A stretch of DNA of 64,000 nucleotides from Reichenbachiella faecimaris (GTDB lineage Bacteria > Bacteroidota > Bacteroidia > Cytophagales > Cyclobacteriaceae), in the NCBI RefSeq assembly GCF_900176375.1, contig NZ_FWYF01000004.1:372001-436000 (forward strand), given 5' to 3'. Below, piece after piece: positions 54,040 to 63,714 of the stretch (position 1 is its first letter; each line of letters begins with the position of its first letter). The notes beneath the pieces were generated by a model. That model was not told the origin of the DNA. It made no database searches and saw only the letters and a program-made list of their open reading frames with translations. A program made the translations under genes and the position numbers.

Positions 54040-54361
54040 GAAAGGGTATTTAGGAGAGTTTGAAGAATTGGTATTGCTCACCATTGCCAACCTTGACAAT
54101 GAAGCCTATGGTATGGCGGTACTAAAAGACATCAATGTTCGAACCCATAGAAACCTCAGTCTTGGAGGGATGCACTCTACTCTCACAAGACTAGAAGAGA
54201 AGGGATACATCACTTCATATCTGGGAGAACCCACCCATGAAAGAGGTGGCAGGAGAAAAAGATACTTTGAGCTCACCAGCCTGGCCAAGACCAGTTTGAC
54301 GGAAATGAAATCACTTCGGGATGAACTTTGGAACAATGCCAAAATCAAGCTATCCGTATGA
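54038..54361 (+). CDS. PadR-family transcriptional regulator
   Basis: The 107-residue winged-helix protein starts MKGYLGEFEELVLLTIAN and has GGMHSTLTRLEEKGYITSYLG, then RGGRRKRYFELTSLAKTSL. It is clearly a paralogue of the regulator at 1613-1948. Its stop overlaps the permease ATG (ATGA). It likely represses its own operon through the tandem repeats just upstream. Confidence 0.94.
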   Translation: MKGYLGEFEELVLLTIANLDNEAYGMAVLKDINVRTHRNLSLGGMHSTLTRLEEKGYITSYLGEPTHERGGRRKRYFELTSLAKTSLTEMKSLRDELWNNAKIKLSV

Positions 54362-56985
54362 AAAAATCCTCTTACCCTAAGCCACCCTACTGGATCAGTA
54401 AATGCCTTCAGTGGTGGTCCAATAAAGCAGATACTGAAGATCTTCTTGGAGATCTTGAAGAAGATTATCAATACAACTTAGAAGACAAAGGAAAGTTCAA
54501 GGCTCAACTCAACTACCTCAAACAAGTCTTGTCACTTGCCTTCTCCTATGCACTTAGGAAGCGAAAAAGGTCAGCTTCCTACTCAAATTATTACAACTCA
54601 AACTCAATAGCCATGTTCAACAACTACTTTAAAATTGCTTTTCGCAATTTTTCAAAGCACAAATTTTTTACTTCTATCAATATCATAGGACTAGCCCTTG
54701 GCATGTCCATCAGCTTGCTGGTACTTTCTATTTCCATAGCGATTTACAAATCTGATGATTGGCAAGAAAAAAAGGATCGCATCTTCCAAATCAATACATT
54801 CATTGCGGATGAGCGCGATACCAAGACCTATGGATCCACCTTCCATGCTGTGGGCGACCATCTCCAGGAAAAATATCCGTTCATAGAAAGCGTGGTCAAA
54901 ATTAAAGATGGCTTCGATCCTGTCGTCAAACATCAGGGTAGCGAAATGAACTTTTACGGTCACTTTGCTAATTCATCGTTTTTCAAAACTTTCAGTTTTC
55001 AATTGATCAGTGGCGATCCTCAAACTGCCTTATCCGAACCGTTTAGTATAGTCCTGACCGAATCTGTAGCCAAAAAACTCTACAGGGATGAGAACCCACT
55101 AGGTCGTATCATTGAAACTGAGTTAGGAGCATTTAATATAACTGGCGTGATAGAGGATCTTCACCAAACCCATTTTTTCTTCGAGGTATTAGCATCTTAT
55201 CAAACGTTTGATGCCTTGGAAACGACCACTGATCTAAAAACAGATTGGAAAAATTTTCGGGACAATTACGTCTACCTCCTGCTGAAACCTGAAACGCCTA
55301 CTGAAACTTTAGCACAATCACTGGAACAAATGTCTACCTTGGCAGGCGAGTTCAACCCCAACCAGGATATTCAATTCGAATATATCGTGTTACCCGATGT
55401 GGTTCCACGCTGGAACATCAGCAATGCACTGGGGATAGGCTGGGATCAGCCCTCTTTGATATTCTTTATGTCCATAGGCTTATTGATCCTTTTGCCTGCA
55501 GTTTTCAATTATTCAAATCTATCCATTGCCAGAGCACTCAAACGAGGAAAGGAAATTGGCATTCGCAAAGTTGTAGGTGCTGAAAAACGTCAGATCAAAG
55601 CTCAATTCATAATTGAAACTATACTTCTATCCTTGCTGGCCTTATTGGCTTCTTTTTTCATATTTGTCAGAATTCAAGAGGAGTTTTTAGGCATTCTAGG
55701 CGCGTCACAGGTGCTAGACACTTCTATTGGCTTTACCTTAATAGTTGCATTTATCCTATTTGCAGTAGTCATTGGAGCACTTGCTGGGATCTTCCCTGCA
55801 GCCTATTTTTCACGTTTAAATCCTGTGCACACATTAAAAGGGGGACTGGTTCATAGATCTGCAAATGTTTCTCACATCAAGAAAGGGTTGCTAATCTTTC
55901 AGTTCTTCGTTTCATTGGTCTTTATTATTGGCGTGAGCGCCCTTACCAAAGAGTATTCCTATGTGCTGAATACCCAGCATGGTTTTGCATCTGACAACAC
56001 CCTCGTGATTCCTTTTCAGGAAATTGACAAACAGTTGGCTATCAATGAACTCAAAAACCATCCAGCTGTAAAATCAATTTCAGTAACCTCTAATTTGCCA
56101 GGCGTACCCTTGTCTCCAAAGGTGGAAGCCACTTTAAACGGACGTGATACGATAAATATCAAACAAGTTTTTGTTGGAGACAATTTTATTGAAAATTTAG
56201 ATATGAAACTTGCCTGGGGGGAAAACAAGGGCTTAATAAACTCAACCAAAAACGAAGAATTGGTAATTGTGAATGAAGCCTTTATGCAATTGGCTGCCAC
56301 CTTTCTCTTAGGTCAAGATTCAGTGCGTTTCACGATGGCAGACAGAACCAAATGCAGAATCATTGGCACCTTAGAAGACTTCAACTTCGAACCATTGGAT
56401 CAACTGATTCAGCCTCTGGTTTTCAGGCACTCACTAGACAGAAGCAAGTTCGCCCTGCTGACCATCAATACTTCGGACATAAAAACGACCATAGATGAAC
56501 TAGATGAAATTTGGACCAGTATCGACCAGGAAGCTTATTTTGAAGCTACTTTCCTGGATGAAGAAATTGAAGATGCTTATTACTTTCTCAGGGTTCAAAT
56601 CAAATTTTTCAGCTTTCTCAGTGCCTTTGCCATTAGCATTTCATGCCTTGGCTTACTGGGAATGGTCTCTTACACCACAGAGAACAGGACCAAAGAAATT
56701 GCCATTCGCAAGATTATGGGGGCAAGTAGTCAGAGCCTCTATTATTTACTGACCAAAGACTTTCTAAAGTTAATACTGATTGCTGCCGTAATCGCCATCC
56801 CATTCTCCTATGTGTTCTACGATCAGCTTTTTCTCTATTTTCTGTTGCGGTATGGTAATGGTCTTGGCGTACTCGATGTCATATTTAGTATTGTATTTTT
56901 ATTTATTATTGGATTTGCCTCTATCTATTGGCAAACATCTAAAGTCGCACATGCAAACTCTGCCAACAATTTGAGATATGAATAA
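54358..56985 (+). CDS. ABC-type permease, FtsX/MacB-like, with N-terminal prefix domain
   Basis: I start at the ATG 54358, which overlaps the padR stop by four bases; upstream in-frame codons lie inside padR. The 875 residues begin with a cytoplasmic prefix (KCLQWWSNKADTEDLLGDLEEDYQYN, then NYLKQVLSLAFSYALRKRKR). The first helix is at FNNYFKIAFRNFSKHKFFTS. Two PCD and FtsX cores follow, with GKEIGIRKVVGAEKRQI and TKEIAIRKIMGASSQSL. It has no ATPase partner in the window. It is homologous to the truncated gene at the left edge. Confidence 0.9.
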   Translation: MKKSSYPKPPYWISKCLQWWSNKADTEDLLGDLEEDYQYNLEDKGKFKAQLNYLKQVLSLAFSYALRKRKRSASYSNYYNSNSIAMFNNYFKIAFRNFSKHKFFTSINIIGLALGMSISLLVLSISIAIYKSDDWQEKKDRIFQINTFIADERDTKTYGSTFHAVGDHLQEKYPFIESVVKIKDGFDPVVKHQGSEMNFYGHFANSSFFKTFSFQLISGDPQTALSEPFSIVLTESVAKKLYRDENPLGRIIETELGAFNITGVIEDLHQTHFFFEVLASYQTFDALETTTDLKTDWKNFRDNYVYLLLKPETPTETLAQSLEQMSTLAGEFNPNQDIQFEYIVLPDVVPRWNISNALGIGWDQPSLIFFMSIGLLILLPAVFNYSNLSIARALKRGKEIGIRKVVGAEKRQIKAQFIIETILLSLLALLASFFIFVRIQEEFLGILGASQVLDTSIGFTLIVAFILFAVVIGALAGIFPAAYFSRLNPVHTLKGGLVHRSANVSHIKKGLLIFQFFVSLVFIIGVSALTKEYSYVLNTQHGFASDNTLVIPFQEIDKQLAINELKNHPAVKSISVTSNLPGVPLSPKVEATLNGRDTINIKQVFVGDNFIENLDMKLAWGENKGLINSTKNEELVIVNEAFMQLAATFLLGQDSVRFTMADRTKCRIIGTLEDFNFEPLDQLIQPLVFRHSLDRSKFALLTINTSDIKTTIDELDEIWTSIDQEAYFEATFLDEEIEDAYYFLRVQIKFFSFLSAFAISISCLGLLGMVSYTTENRTKEIAIRKIMGASSQSLYYLLTKDFLKLILIAAVIAIPFSYVFYDQLFLYFLLRYGNGLGVLDVIFSIVFLFIIGFASIYWQTSKVAHANSANNLRYE

Positions 56986-57036
56986 TTAGTCAAGAAGAAT
57001 GAATACAAAAGAGAGGGATGTACTATGATCATCCGA

Positions 57037-57315
57037 TCAAAGCACATCCCTTAAATCTTCATTGCGATCAAATACGCTTTTGGCAAACCGACAAAGCGGA
57101 ATGATATTTATTTTCTTCTCTCTGGCAAAATCTACTGCGGCCAAAACCAACTCCTTACCTACACCCTTTCCTTTAAATTCAGGATTCACCTCAGTATGGT
57201 CAATAATGATTCTATCCTCTCCTGCCCAGGAATAGGTCATTCTCCCTGCTTCCTTGTTTCCTTCTGTAGCCTTAAAGAAGCCTTTGGTTTCGCGATTAAA
57301 CTGTTGTACTTCCAT
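57037..57315 (-). CDS. Small GNAT acetyltransferase, YjdJ type
   Basis: Read from the ATG at 57315 (MEVQQFNRETKGFFKATEG), this 92-residue protein fits the short GNAT-2 family. It includes MTYSWAGEDRIIIDHTEVNPEFKGKGVGKELVLAAVDFARE and a final CRFAKSVFDRN. It follows the second pirin gene by four bases and is the last member of the cluster. Substrate unknown. Confidence 0.85.
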   Translation of the reverse strand: MEVQQFNRETKGFFKATEGNKEAGRMTYSWAGEDRIIIDHTEVNPEFKGKGVGKELVLAAVDFAREKKINIIPLCRFAKSVFDRNEDLRDVL

Positions 57316-57319
57316 AAGA

Positions 57320-58213
57320 TTAGGGCTTAAGTGTTTTGATAGATTCAGGGGGCAAAGGGACAAATTCCGTTTCACCAGGTACCTTGGGAAATTGTTGATT
57401 CAGCCAATCATGTTTGGCTTTCTCTATGAGTGCCTTATCTGAGCTTACAAAATTCCAATGAATAAAGCGCTCTTCTGGAAATGGGTCTCCTCCAAAGATA
57501 TAGACTGTCGTATTTGGTTCAAGTTCGAACTGACAAAGAGTGGCATCTTTGGCTATAAGAATTTGTTTAGGACCGTAAGTGTGCCCATCACTCTTGATAG
57601 CTCCATCCAAAATATACAGCGCGCTTTCTCCATACAAATCATCCCCAATATCTACCAACCTGGCCTCCTCACTCTTTATCTCCAAAAAATATAAGCGACT
57701 GTGCACGGGCACAGGAGATTGCCGGCCAAAGGCCTCTCCTGCCACCAGTTTAAAAGCGACTCCATCTTGTTCCCAAGCAGGTACATCATCCGCCTCCAGA
57801 TACGCAAAGGATGGTTCACTTTGTTCCAATTCCTTGGGCATAGCCACCCAAATTTGCAGACCATGCATGGTCTTCGCTGACTTGCGCAGTCTGTCAGGTG
57901 TTCGCTCAGAATGAACCACACCCTTGCCAGCTGTCATCCACCCTACAGCACCAGGCACCACTTCCACTTCTGTACCAATACTGTCCCGATGCACTACAGC
58001 CCCTTCAAATAAATAAGTCAGTGTAGAAAGTCCGATATGTGGATGTGGGGGCACATCCAAGTTTTCATCATTTTTCAGATGTACAGGCCCCATGTGGTCT
58101 ATAAATACAAAAGGCCCTACTGCTCGTTTTTCCCTAAAGGGCAGCAAGCGGCCCACCATAAAATTACCAATGTTGGCCGCCCGCTCTTCTATGATTAATC
58201 TTACGTTTGACAT
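57320..58213 (-). CDS. Pirin family protein (copy 2)
   Basis: The 297-residue bicupin has the iron-binding PPHPHIGLSTLTYLFEGAVVHRDS and GWMTAGKGVVHSERTP. Some bacterial pirins act as quercetinases; others are tied to redox sensing or metabolism. It is paralogous to the adjacent copy at 58222, sharing the cupin motifs but little else. Confidence 0.9.
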   Translation of the reverse strand: MSNVRLIIEERAANIGNFMVGRLLPFREKRAVGPFVFIDHMGPVHLKNDENLDVPPHPHIGLSTLTYLFEGAVVHRDSIGTEVEVVPGAVGWMTAGKGVVHSERTPDRLRKSAKTMHGLQIWVAMPKELEQSEPSFAYLEADDVPAWEQDGVAFKLVAGEAFGRQSPVPVHSRLYFLEIKSEEARLVDIGDDLYGESALYILDGAIKSDGHTYGPKQILIAKDATLCQFELEPNTTVYIFGGDPFPEERFIHWNFVSSDKALIEKAKHDWLNQQFPKVPGETEFVPLPPESIKTLKP

Positions 58214-58221
58214 CTTATATT

Positions 58222-59100
58222 TTAGTCTTCTAAATATCCAAATTTACCCATATTGAAGTCATTCATGGCTTGCATCAATTCTTCACGGGTATTCATTACA
58301 AATGGCCCTTGTGCGGCAATGGGTTCTTTAATGGGATCACCACTCAAAACCAGCACCACAGCCTGATCCAAAGCTTCTACAGAAAATTCCTCCCCAGCAT
58401 TTTCAAACAATGCAAAATGATCAGTAGGGATACGCTCTGTCCCATTCACTTTTACACTTCCTTCTATCACCAGCAAGGCTGTATTGAAATGTGCCGGAAA
58501 CTCAAAAGTTGCTTTTCCTCCTTTGTTCATCCTGGCATTTTGCAAGTGCACAGGTGTGAAAGTGGAAGCTGTTCCTTTCGTGCCCTGATAGGAGCCAGCT
58601 ATGATTTCCACCACACCTCCGTTATCAGCCAATGGGTATTTTTCTATTTGATCATTGGACAATGCCTGATACTTTGGTGGGGACATTTTATCTTTTGCAG
58701 GAAGGTTGACCCAAAGCTGCACCATTTGGAAATCACCACCAGTTTTGCTGAACTTCTCTTCGTGGTACTCTTTGTGCAAAACCCCTGACGCGGCCGTCAT
58801 CCATTGTACATCTCCTTCAGCAATGACTCCTCCTCCCCCAGAACTATCGTGGTGAGCCACTTTGCCTTGATAGGCAATGGTCACTGTTTCAAACCCTCTA
58901 TGCGGATGTACTCCTACGCCTTTGGGCTGATCAGATGGTTCGAAATAAAATTTAGAATTGTAATCCATCATGATGAACGGATCCATGCGCTGCATGTCCA
59001 ACGGATACACACTGGGTATGAAATTGTGAACGCGAAAACCATCACCCACAAAGTGTGGAGGTCTTGGTGCAATGACTGCTTCTATTTTTTTTGTTGCCAT
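58222..59100 (-). CDS. Pirin family protein (copy 1)
   Basis: The 292-residue bicupin has VHPHRGFETVTIAYQGKVAHHDSSG and VQWMTAASGVLHKEYHEE, which supply the iron ligands. It lies 8 bases upstream of the second pirin and downstream of the Crp-like gene on one strand. The pair is likely co-expressed. Confidence 0.9.
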   Translation of the reverse strand: MATKKIEAVIAPRPPHFVGDGFRVHNFIPSVYPLDMQRMDPFIMMDYNSKFYFEPSDQPKGVGVHPHRGFETVTIAYQGKVAHHDSSGGGGVIAEGDVQWMTAASGVLHKEYHEEKFSKTGGDFQMVQLWVNLPAKDKMSPPKYQALSNDQIEKYPLADNGGVVEIIAGSYQGTKGTASTFTPVHLQNARMNKGGKATFEFPAHFNTALLVIEGSVKVNGTERIPTDHFALFENAGEEFSVEALDQAVVLVLSGDPIKEPIAAQGPFVMNTREELMQAMNDFNMGKFGYLED

Positions 59101-59176
59101 AACTTCTTCGTTTTAAAATTCAATACAAACCTACCTCACACAATTTCGCTGTGCATTGATGTATGGTAAGAAATGA

Positions 59177-59473
59177 CTACTTGAGTTTTTCCAACATTTC
59201 GTTGGTTATGGAGTCTGAATATATGCCATAGCCATTAACCAAAAGTCCCTTTAGTTGATATTTTTCAGAAGAGATGGCGTACAATACAGACTGATCCCCA
59301 GGGTCTTCATTGTCATCGAATCTAAAAGATTTGTCAATATGAAATTCGTCATGAAGAATTTCATATTCTTGATTTTCACAAACAATACAATTCGCCTGTA
59401 AATTAAAATCCTCCTGATAGCCCTGCGCTTTCAGGGCATTCATGGCTTCGGATAAAGTATCATAAGCTTCCAT
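59177..59473 (-). CDS. Small Bacteroidota-specific protein often mislabelled PRPP synthetase
   Basis: The 98-residue protein (MEAYDTLSEAMNALKAQGYQEDFNL, FRFDDNEDPGDQSVLYAISSEKYQLKGLLVNGYG) belongs to a small conserved family whose database name, phosphoribosylpyrophosphate synthetase, is not supported by any synthetase motif. The role is unknown. It is 11 bases from the Crp-like gene, so they are likely co-transcribed. Confidence 0.72.
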   Translation of the reverse strand: MEAYDTLSEAMNALKAQGYQEDFNLQANCIVCENQEYEILHDEFHIDKSFRFDDNEDPGDQSVLYAISSEKYQLKGLLVNGYGIYSDSITNEMLEKLK

Positions 59474-59484
59474 GCTTTTCTAAG

Positions 59485-60081
59485 TTATGGTTCAAAATTC
59501 TGTTTGGCCAATGCCTTTCTGACACGACTCAAACTTTCTGGTGTAATACCCAAATATGACGCAATCATCCATTGCGGAACTCGCAGGGTCAAATCTGGAT
59601 ACAAATTAATGAAATCCAAATACCGTTCTTCAGCACTCGCGCCTAGCAGCAAATTGATTCTGTTTTGCATGTGACGAATATGGTTCTGCAAAATTTGCTC
59701 ATTGTATTGTCTGAACGACAGACTGATCTGAGACGCCGTTATCACAAATGCTTCATCCAGCATCACCACTTGTGTTGCTTCTACGGCATCAATAAAAAAT
59801 GAAGAGGGCTCATTGAAATAAATACTCCCACGATCACTCACAAACCAATTTTCAGGCGCAAACTGTATGATATGTACTTTACCATCTTTGTCTATGGAAT
59901 AAGATCGCAACAAGCCAGACTCCACAAAAAAAGAATGCTTGCATACTTCCCCCTTTCGCAGTAAAAACTCGCCTTTTCCTACCGTCCTGGTTCGAATGTG
60001 GCTTTGCAACTGCAAAAGTTCATTGTCAGAGATTTGCGCATTGGATTGTAAGTATTCGCTGAAGGATGATTCCATAATCAT
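59485..60081 (-). CDS. Crp/Fnr-family transcriptional regulator
   Basis: The 198-residue protein has a cyclic-nucleotide-type beta-roll (GEFLLRKGEVCKHSFFVESGLLRSY). The C-terminal HTH reads VPQWMIASYLGITPESLSRVRKAL. It has no cysteine cluster for oxygen sensing. It heads a minus-strand cluster with a DUF gene, two pirins and a GNAT, and is divergent from yfcC. It may control either side. The start could also be two codons later. Confidence 0.88.
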   Translation of the reverse strand: MIMESSFSEYLQSNAQISDNELLQLQSHIRTRTVGKGEFLLRKGEVCKHSFFVESGLLRSYSIDKDGKVHIIQFAPENWFVSDRGSIYFNEPSSFFIDAVEATQVVMLDEAFVITASQISLSFRQYNEQILQNHIRHMQNRINLLLGASAEERYLDFINLYPDLTLRVPQWMIASYLGITPESLSRVRKALAKQNFEP

Positions 60082-60126
60082 AAAGATACAAACCCAATAG
60101 GGTTAGCCACAACTAATTCATCCTCC

Positions 60127-60140
60127 TTTACATTTGTAAA
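60127..60140. promoter_or_regulatory. Short palindrome containing a TAnnTTTG box before yfcC
   Basis: TTTAC-ATTT-GTAAA has 5-bp arms, and TACATTTG inside it fits the -7 box for yfcC, 72 bp before the start. It could be a promoter with an operator for the Crp-like regulator, but the arms are short. Confidence 0.3.
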
Positions 60141-60207
60141 ATTGAAAGACATATTTCCGTATGGTATGGTTCATTTTCTTAATTTGGCAGTTCAGTAAAA
60201 CAACAGC

Positions 60208-61641
60208 ATGCTCAGTAAAATCAAAATCCCTCATGTATTCGCCTTATTGACGATTATCATTCTGGTCGCCAGCTTGTTCAGCTACGTCATTCCATCAGGG
60301 TCGTATGACAGAAAAGAGGTGCAGGTAGGTCAACTAACCAGAACGGTCGTGGTACCCAATTCATTTAAAGAAATCCCTAAGCATTATTCCGTCAAAGGCA
60401 TTTTTGTAGGCGATGAAGTGGAAGGTAAAGCCACACCCGTGAGCATCTTTGGCTTTCTGAAAGCCATACCCAAAGGCTTGGAAGAAAGTGCAGATATCAT
60501 CTTCTTCGTCTTTTTAATTGGAGGGGCTTTTGGTATGATCAAACGGACAGGCACGATCACTGCAGTCATACAGGCCCTGATTGATAAGTTTAGCAATTCT
60601 GGGACGGCACTTACTGTCGTGCTCATGCTCTGCATTTCTGCTGCAGGTTCCACCCTTGGCATGGGCGAAGAATTCATCCCCTTGGTTCCTGTTTTTCTCT
60701 ACGTCTCTCATAAATTAGGCTACGACAAACTGTATGGTTTGGCTCTGGTATTTGTATCTGCCGAAATTGGATTTGCCTCGGCTACAACTAATCCGTTCAA
60801 TGTCCAAATCGCACAAGGCATTGCGGAAGTTCCACTTGGAAGTGGCATGGGATTCCGGCTTATTTTTTATGCTGTTATATTGATAGCCGCCATCATATAT
60901 ATGCTGAGGTATGGCAAAAAACTGAAACAAGACTTTTCCAACTCATATTTAGCCTCAGACAATGTGTATAAAGAAGATGACACGCTGGCACAATTTGACT
61001 TGACCAAAAAGCATATATATATTGTCATTGCAAGTGCTATACTTTTTATTGGCATTCTATGGGCCGTGCAGACGCAAGGCTGGTGGATGGCCGAAATGGG
61101 TGCTGGCTTTTTACTGATTGGCATGGTGGCAGCCCTTATAGGCAAGCTTTCGCTTAATGAAGCCACCAAGGCCTTTATCCTCGGCATGGAAGAGATGTTG
61201 GTTGGCGCCTTAGTCATTGGTTTTGCCAAAGGCATTCAGGTAGCCTTAGTCGAAGGACAAATCATGGACTCTGTCATTTACTACACCTCTGGTACGCTAC
61301 AGTACTTCCCCAAAATAGTAGCAGCAGAAGGTATGTTGGTTTTTCAAACCATTTTGAACTTTTTTATTCCTTCTGGATCTGGTCAAGCCGCTACCACGAT
61401 TCCGATTATGGTTCCTCTGGCAGACTTACTTGGTATTACCAGAAATACGGCCATTTTCGCCTTTACCTGTGGAGATGGGTTTGCCAATTCAATCATTCCT
61501 ACTTCAGGCATATTAATGGCCATGCTGGGTATTGCAGGTATTCCTTACAAAGATTGGCTAAGGTTCATCCTGCCACTTTTTGGTTGGCTGATGGCAATAT
61601 CTGCCATATTTCTGGCTATTGCTGTATGGATTGAGTATTAA
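60208..61641 (+). CDS. yfcC: YfcC-family membrane carrier
   Basis: The 477-residue protein has about 12 membrane helices. It includes GMGEEFIPLVPVFLYVSHKLGYD, the TNPFNVQIAQGIAEVPLGSGM stretch and FFIPSGSGQAATTIPIMVPLADLLGITR, the conserved hallmarks of the YfcC/AbgT-like group. Members are predicted to take up basic amino acids or short peptides by antiport; none of this is shown here. It overlaps the convergent DUF779 gene's stop. Confidence 0.85.
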   Translation: MLSKIKIPHVFALLTIIILVASLFSYVIPSGSYDRKEVQVGQLTRTVVVPNSFKEIPKHYSVKGIFVGDEVEGKATPVSIFGFLKAIPKGLEESADIIFFVFLIGGAFGMIKRTGTITAVIQALIDKFSNSGTALTVVLMLCISAAGSTLGMGEEFIPLVPVFLYVSHKLGYDKLYGLALVFVSAEIGFASATTNPFNVQIAQGIAEVPLGSGMGFRLIFYAVILIAAIIYMLRYGKKLKQDFSNSYLASDNVYKEDDTLAQFDLTKKHIYIVIASAILFIGILWAVQTQGWWMAEMGAGFLLIGMVAALIGKLSLNEATKAFILGMEEMLVGALVIGFAKGIQVALVEGQIMDSVIYYTSGTLQYFPKIVAAEGMLVFQTILNFFIPSGSGQAATTIPIMVPLADLLGITRNTAIFAFTCGDGFANSIIPTSGILMAMLGIAGIPYKDWLRFILPLFGWLMAISAIFLAIAVWIEY

Positions 61642-62000
61642 AGGATCGCATCCAATTGAATCATCTCTTCTTCAGTAAATAGTCGAGATCGAATCAAGAA
61701 ACGAACACCAAGCGGGATTTCCAATGAAAAACTAGCTCCTCTCCCTTTCACTACGTCAATTGTGATTTGGGTATGTTTCCAATATTCAAATTGGTCTCTT
61801 GACATGTAGCATTTGCAACCATGGACTGTCCCAAGCCATACATCTGAATCATCAAGCATCAGCTCACCTTCTTCAAAGCACATAGGGGACGAACCGTCAC
61901 AGCACCCACCACTCTGATGAAAAATCAAAGAGGGATGCTGCTGTCGAATAGTATCGACAACAGCTTTTGCCTCCTCGGTTATTAAAATCCTTTCGACCAC
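61638..62000 (-). CDS. DUF779 protein, aldehyde dehydrogenase partner
   Basis: The 120-residue protein contains HQSGGCCDGSSPMCFEEGE and WLGTVHGCKCYMSRDQFEYWKHT, a cysteine-rich family that usually lies next to an aldehyde dehydrogenase gene. It is three bases from the ALDH gene and shares its transcript. It may be a metal- or cofactor-handling partner; its activity is unknown. Confidence 0.87.
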   Translation of the reverse strand: MVERILITEEAKAVVDTIRQQHPSLIFHQSGGCCDGSSPMCFEEGELMLDDSDVWLGTVHGCKCYMSRDQFEYWKHTQITIDVVKGRGASFSLEIPLGVRFLIRSRLFTEEEMIQLDAIL

Positions 62001-62003
62001 AGC

Positions 62004-63527
62004 CTAAAAGAATCCTAACGCGTTCTTGTCGTAAGAGATCAGCATGTTTTTAGTTTGTCTGTAGTGAGACAGCATCATTTTATGTGTTTCTCTTCCAATA
62101 CCAGATTTTTTATATCCGCCAAATGGCGCGTGCGCTGGATACGCGTGATAGCAATTCACCCAAACCCTTCCAGCTTTGATTCCCCTAGAAATTTGATAGG
62201 CCTGATGGGTATCTCTGGTCCATACACCTGCGCCCAAACCATAAAGTGTATCATTGGCTATTTCTAAGGCCTCAGCTTCATCTTTGAAGGTGGTTACACA
62301 AAGTACAGGTCCAAAAATTTCTTCCTGGAATACTCGCATCTTATTGTCTCCTTTGAAGATCGTAGGTTCCACGTAATATCCACCTTCAAGCCCTTCATTA
62401 TATGCAGCCTTTCCACCTGTTAACACTTCGCAACCTTCCTCTTTTCCGAGTTCGATATAGCTCAGAATTTTTTCATACTGATCATTCGAAGCTTGGGCAC
62501 CCATCATAGTACTCGGGTCTAATGGATGTCCCAATTTGATCGCTTTAGCCCGCTCTACTACTCTTTCAATAAACTGATCATAAATACTTTCCTGAACAAG
62601 CATTCTTGATGGACAGGTGCACACTTCGCCTTGGTTAAGGGCGAACATTACAGCCCCTTCCAAACACTTATCAAAATACTCATCGTCTGCTTCCATGATA
62701 CTTTCAAAGAAGACATTTGGTGATTTTCCCCCTAATTCTAATGTCACAGGTATGATGTTCTTAGAGGCGTATTGCATAATCAGCTGACCCGTTGTGGTTT
62801 CTCCTGTAAAGGCTATCTTATTGATTCTTGGACTGGAAGCCAAAGGTTTACCTGCCTCAACACCAAATCCATTGACTACATTAAGGACTCCTGCTGGCAG
62901 GATATCCTCTATTAATTCCAACAGGATCAAAATTCCAACTGGCGTTTGTTCTGCAGGTTTCAATACCACACAGTTGCCTGCAGCTAAAGCAGGGGCCACT
63001 TTCCAAGTTGCCATTAGGATTGGGAAGTTCCATGGAATAATTTGACCCACTACACCTAAAGGTTCCAATATGTTCATGGACAAAGTATTTGAATCCAATT
63101 CCGACGCAGTTCCTTCTTCTGCTCTAATCACCCCAGCGAAATATCTAAAATGATCGATCGCTAATGGAAGATCTGCTGCTCGGGTTTCGCGAAGTGCTTT
63201 GCCATTATCCCAGGTTTCGGCTCTTGCCAGCACTTCGAGATTTTGCTCCATTCTATCGGCAATTTTTAATAGAATATTACTGCGTTCTGTAGCTGAAGTG
63301 TAATTCCATGTTTTGGCTGCCTCCCATGCTGCATCTATGGCTAGATCAACATCTTCTTCTGAGGATCTAGCCACTTTAGTAAAACTATTACCATCTACAG
63401 GAGAGATATTCTCAAAATACTGACCTTTGACAGGTGCAACCCATTTGCCGCCTATAAAGTTTTCATACTGGTCTTTGAATTTTGGTCTTTCAACGACCGA
63501 TTGCGAAGTAGTTACTGTTTCACTCAT
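62004..63527 (-). CDS. NAD-dependent aldehyde dehydrogenase (AldB/ExaC type)
   Basis: The 507-residue enzyme has the NAD site [19 protein letters not shown], the catalytic Glu in [11 protein letters not shown] and the catalytic Cys in [11 protein letters not shown]. The C-terminus [21 protein letters not shown] is typical of the acetaldehyde/ethanol-oxidising group. It probably turns acetaldehyde into acetate. It pairs with DUF779 and is divergent from an AraC-family gene, with a palindrome in between. Confidence 0.93.
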   Translation of the reverse strand: MSETVTTSQSVVERPKFKDQYENFIGGKWVAPVKGQYFENISPVDGNSFTKVARSSEEDVDLAIDAAWEAAKTWNYTSATERSNILLKIADRMEQNLEVLARAETWDNGKALRETRAADLPLAIDHFRYFAGVIRAEEGTASELDSNTLSMNILEPLGVVGQIIPWNFPILMATWKVAPALAAGNCVVLKPAEQTPVGILILLELIEDILPAGVLNVVNGFGVEAGKPLASSPRINKIAFTGETTTGQLIMQYASKNIIPVTLELGGKSPNVFFESIMEADDEYFDKCLEGAVMFALNQGEVCTCPSRMLVQESIYDQFIERVVERAKAIKLGHPLDPSTMMGAQASNDQYEKILSYIELGKEEGCEVLTGGKAAYNEGLEGGYYVEPTIFKGDNKMRVFQEEIFGPVLCVTTFKDEAEALEIANDTLYGLGAGVWTRDTHQAYQISRGIKAGRVWVNCYHAYPAHAPFGGYKKSGIGRETHKMMLSHYRQTKNMLISYDKNALGFF

Positions 63528-63601
63528 TGCTCAATTCGTTTAAATAGTTAAAATTTTTCGTATCTGATTACTTGAAAGAAATGCCTTCTAGTCAAGCTCT
63601 T

Positions 63602-63625
63602 ACCAAATCTATGTATTGATTTGGT
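63602..63625. promoter_or_regulatory. Inverted repeat between the aldehyde dehydrogenase and AraC-family genes
   Basis: ACCAAATC and GATTTGGT pair exactly around 8 bases. Located 75 bases upstream of the dehydrogenase start and 90 before the AraC-type start, this suits an AraC or other dimer site. AraC proteins often prefer direct repeats, so another factor is possible. Confidence 0.45.
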
Positions 63626-63714
63626 CGAAGAATTGAACATTTCAGTCATTCACCTGAACAATCCGCTCAATCTGTTTTTGAAATTGATTAGCACTCATTT
63701 TTTGTGTAATTTGA

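Noticed and set aside
58270-58788. 172-codon plus-strand frame over the first pirin gene
   Set aside because: It is a shadow of a clear bicupin gene, with implausible composition (many Cys, His and Phe).
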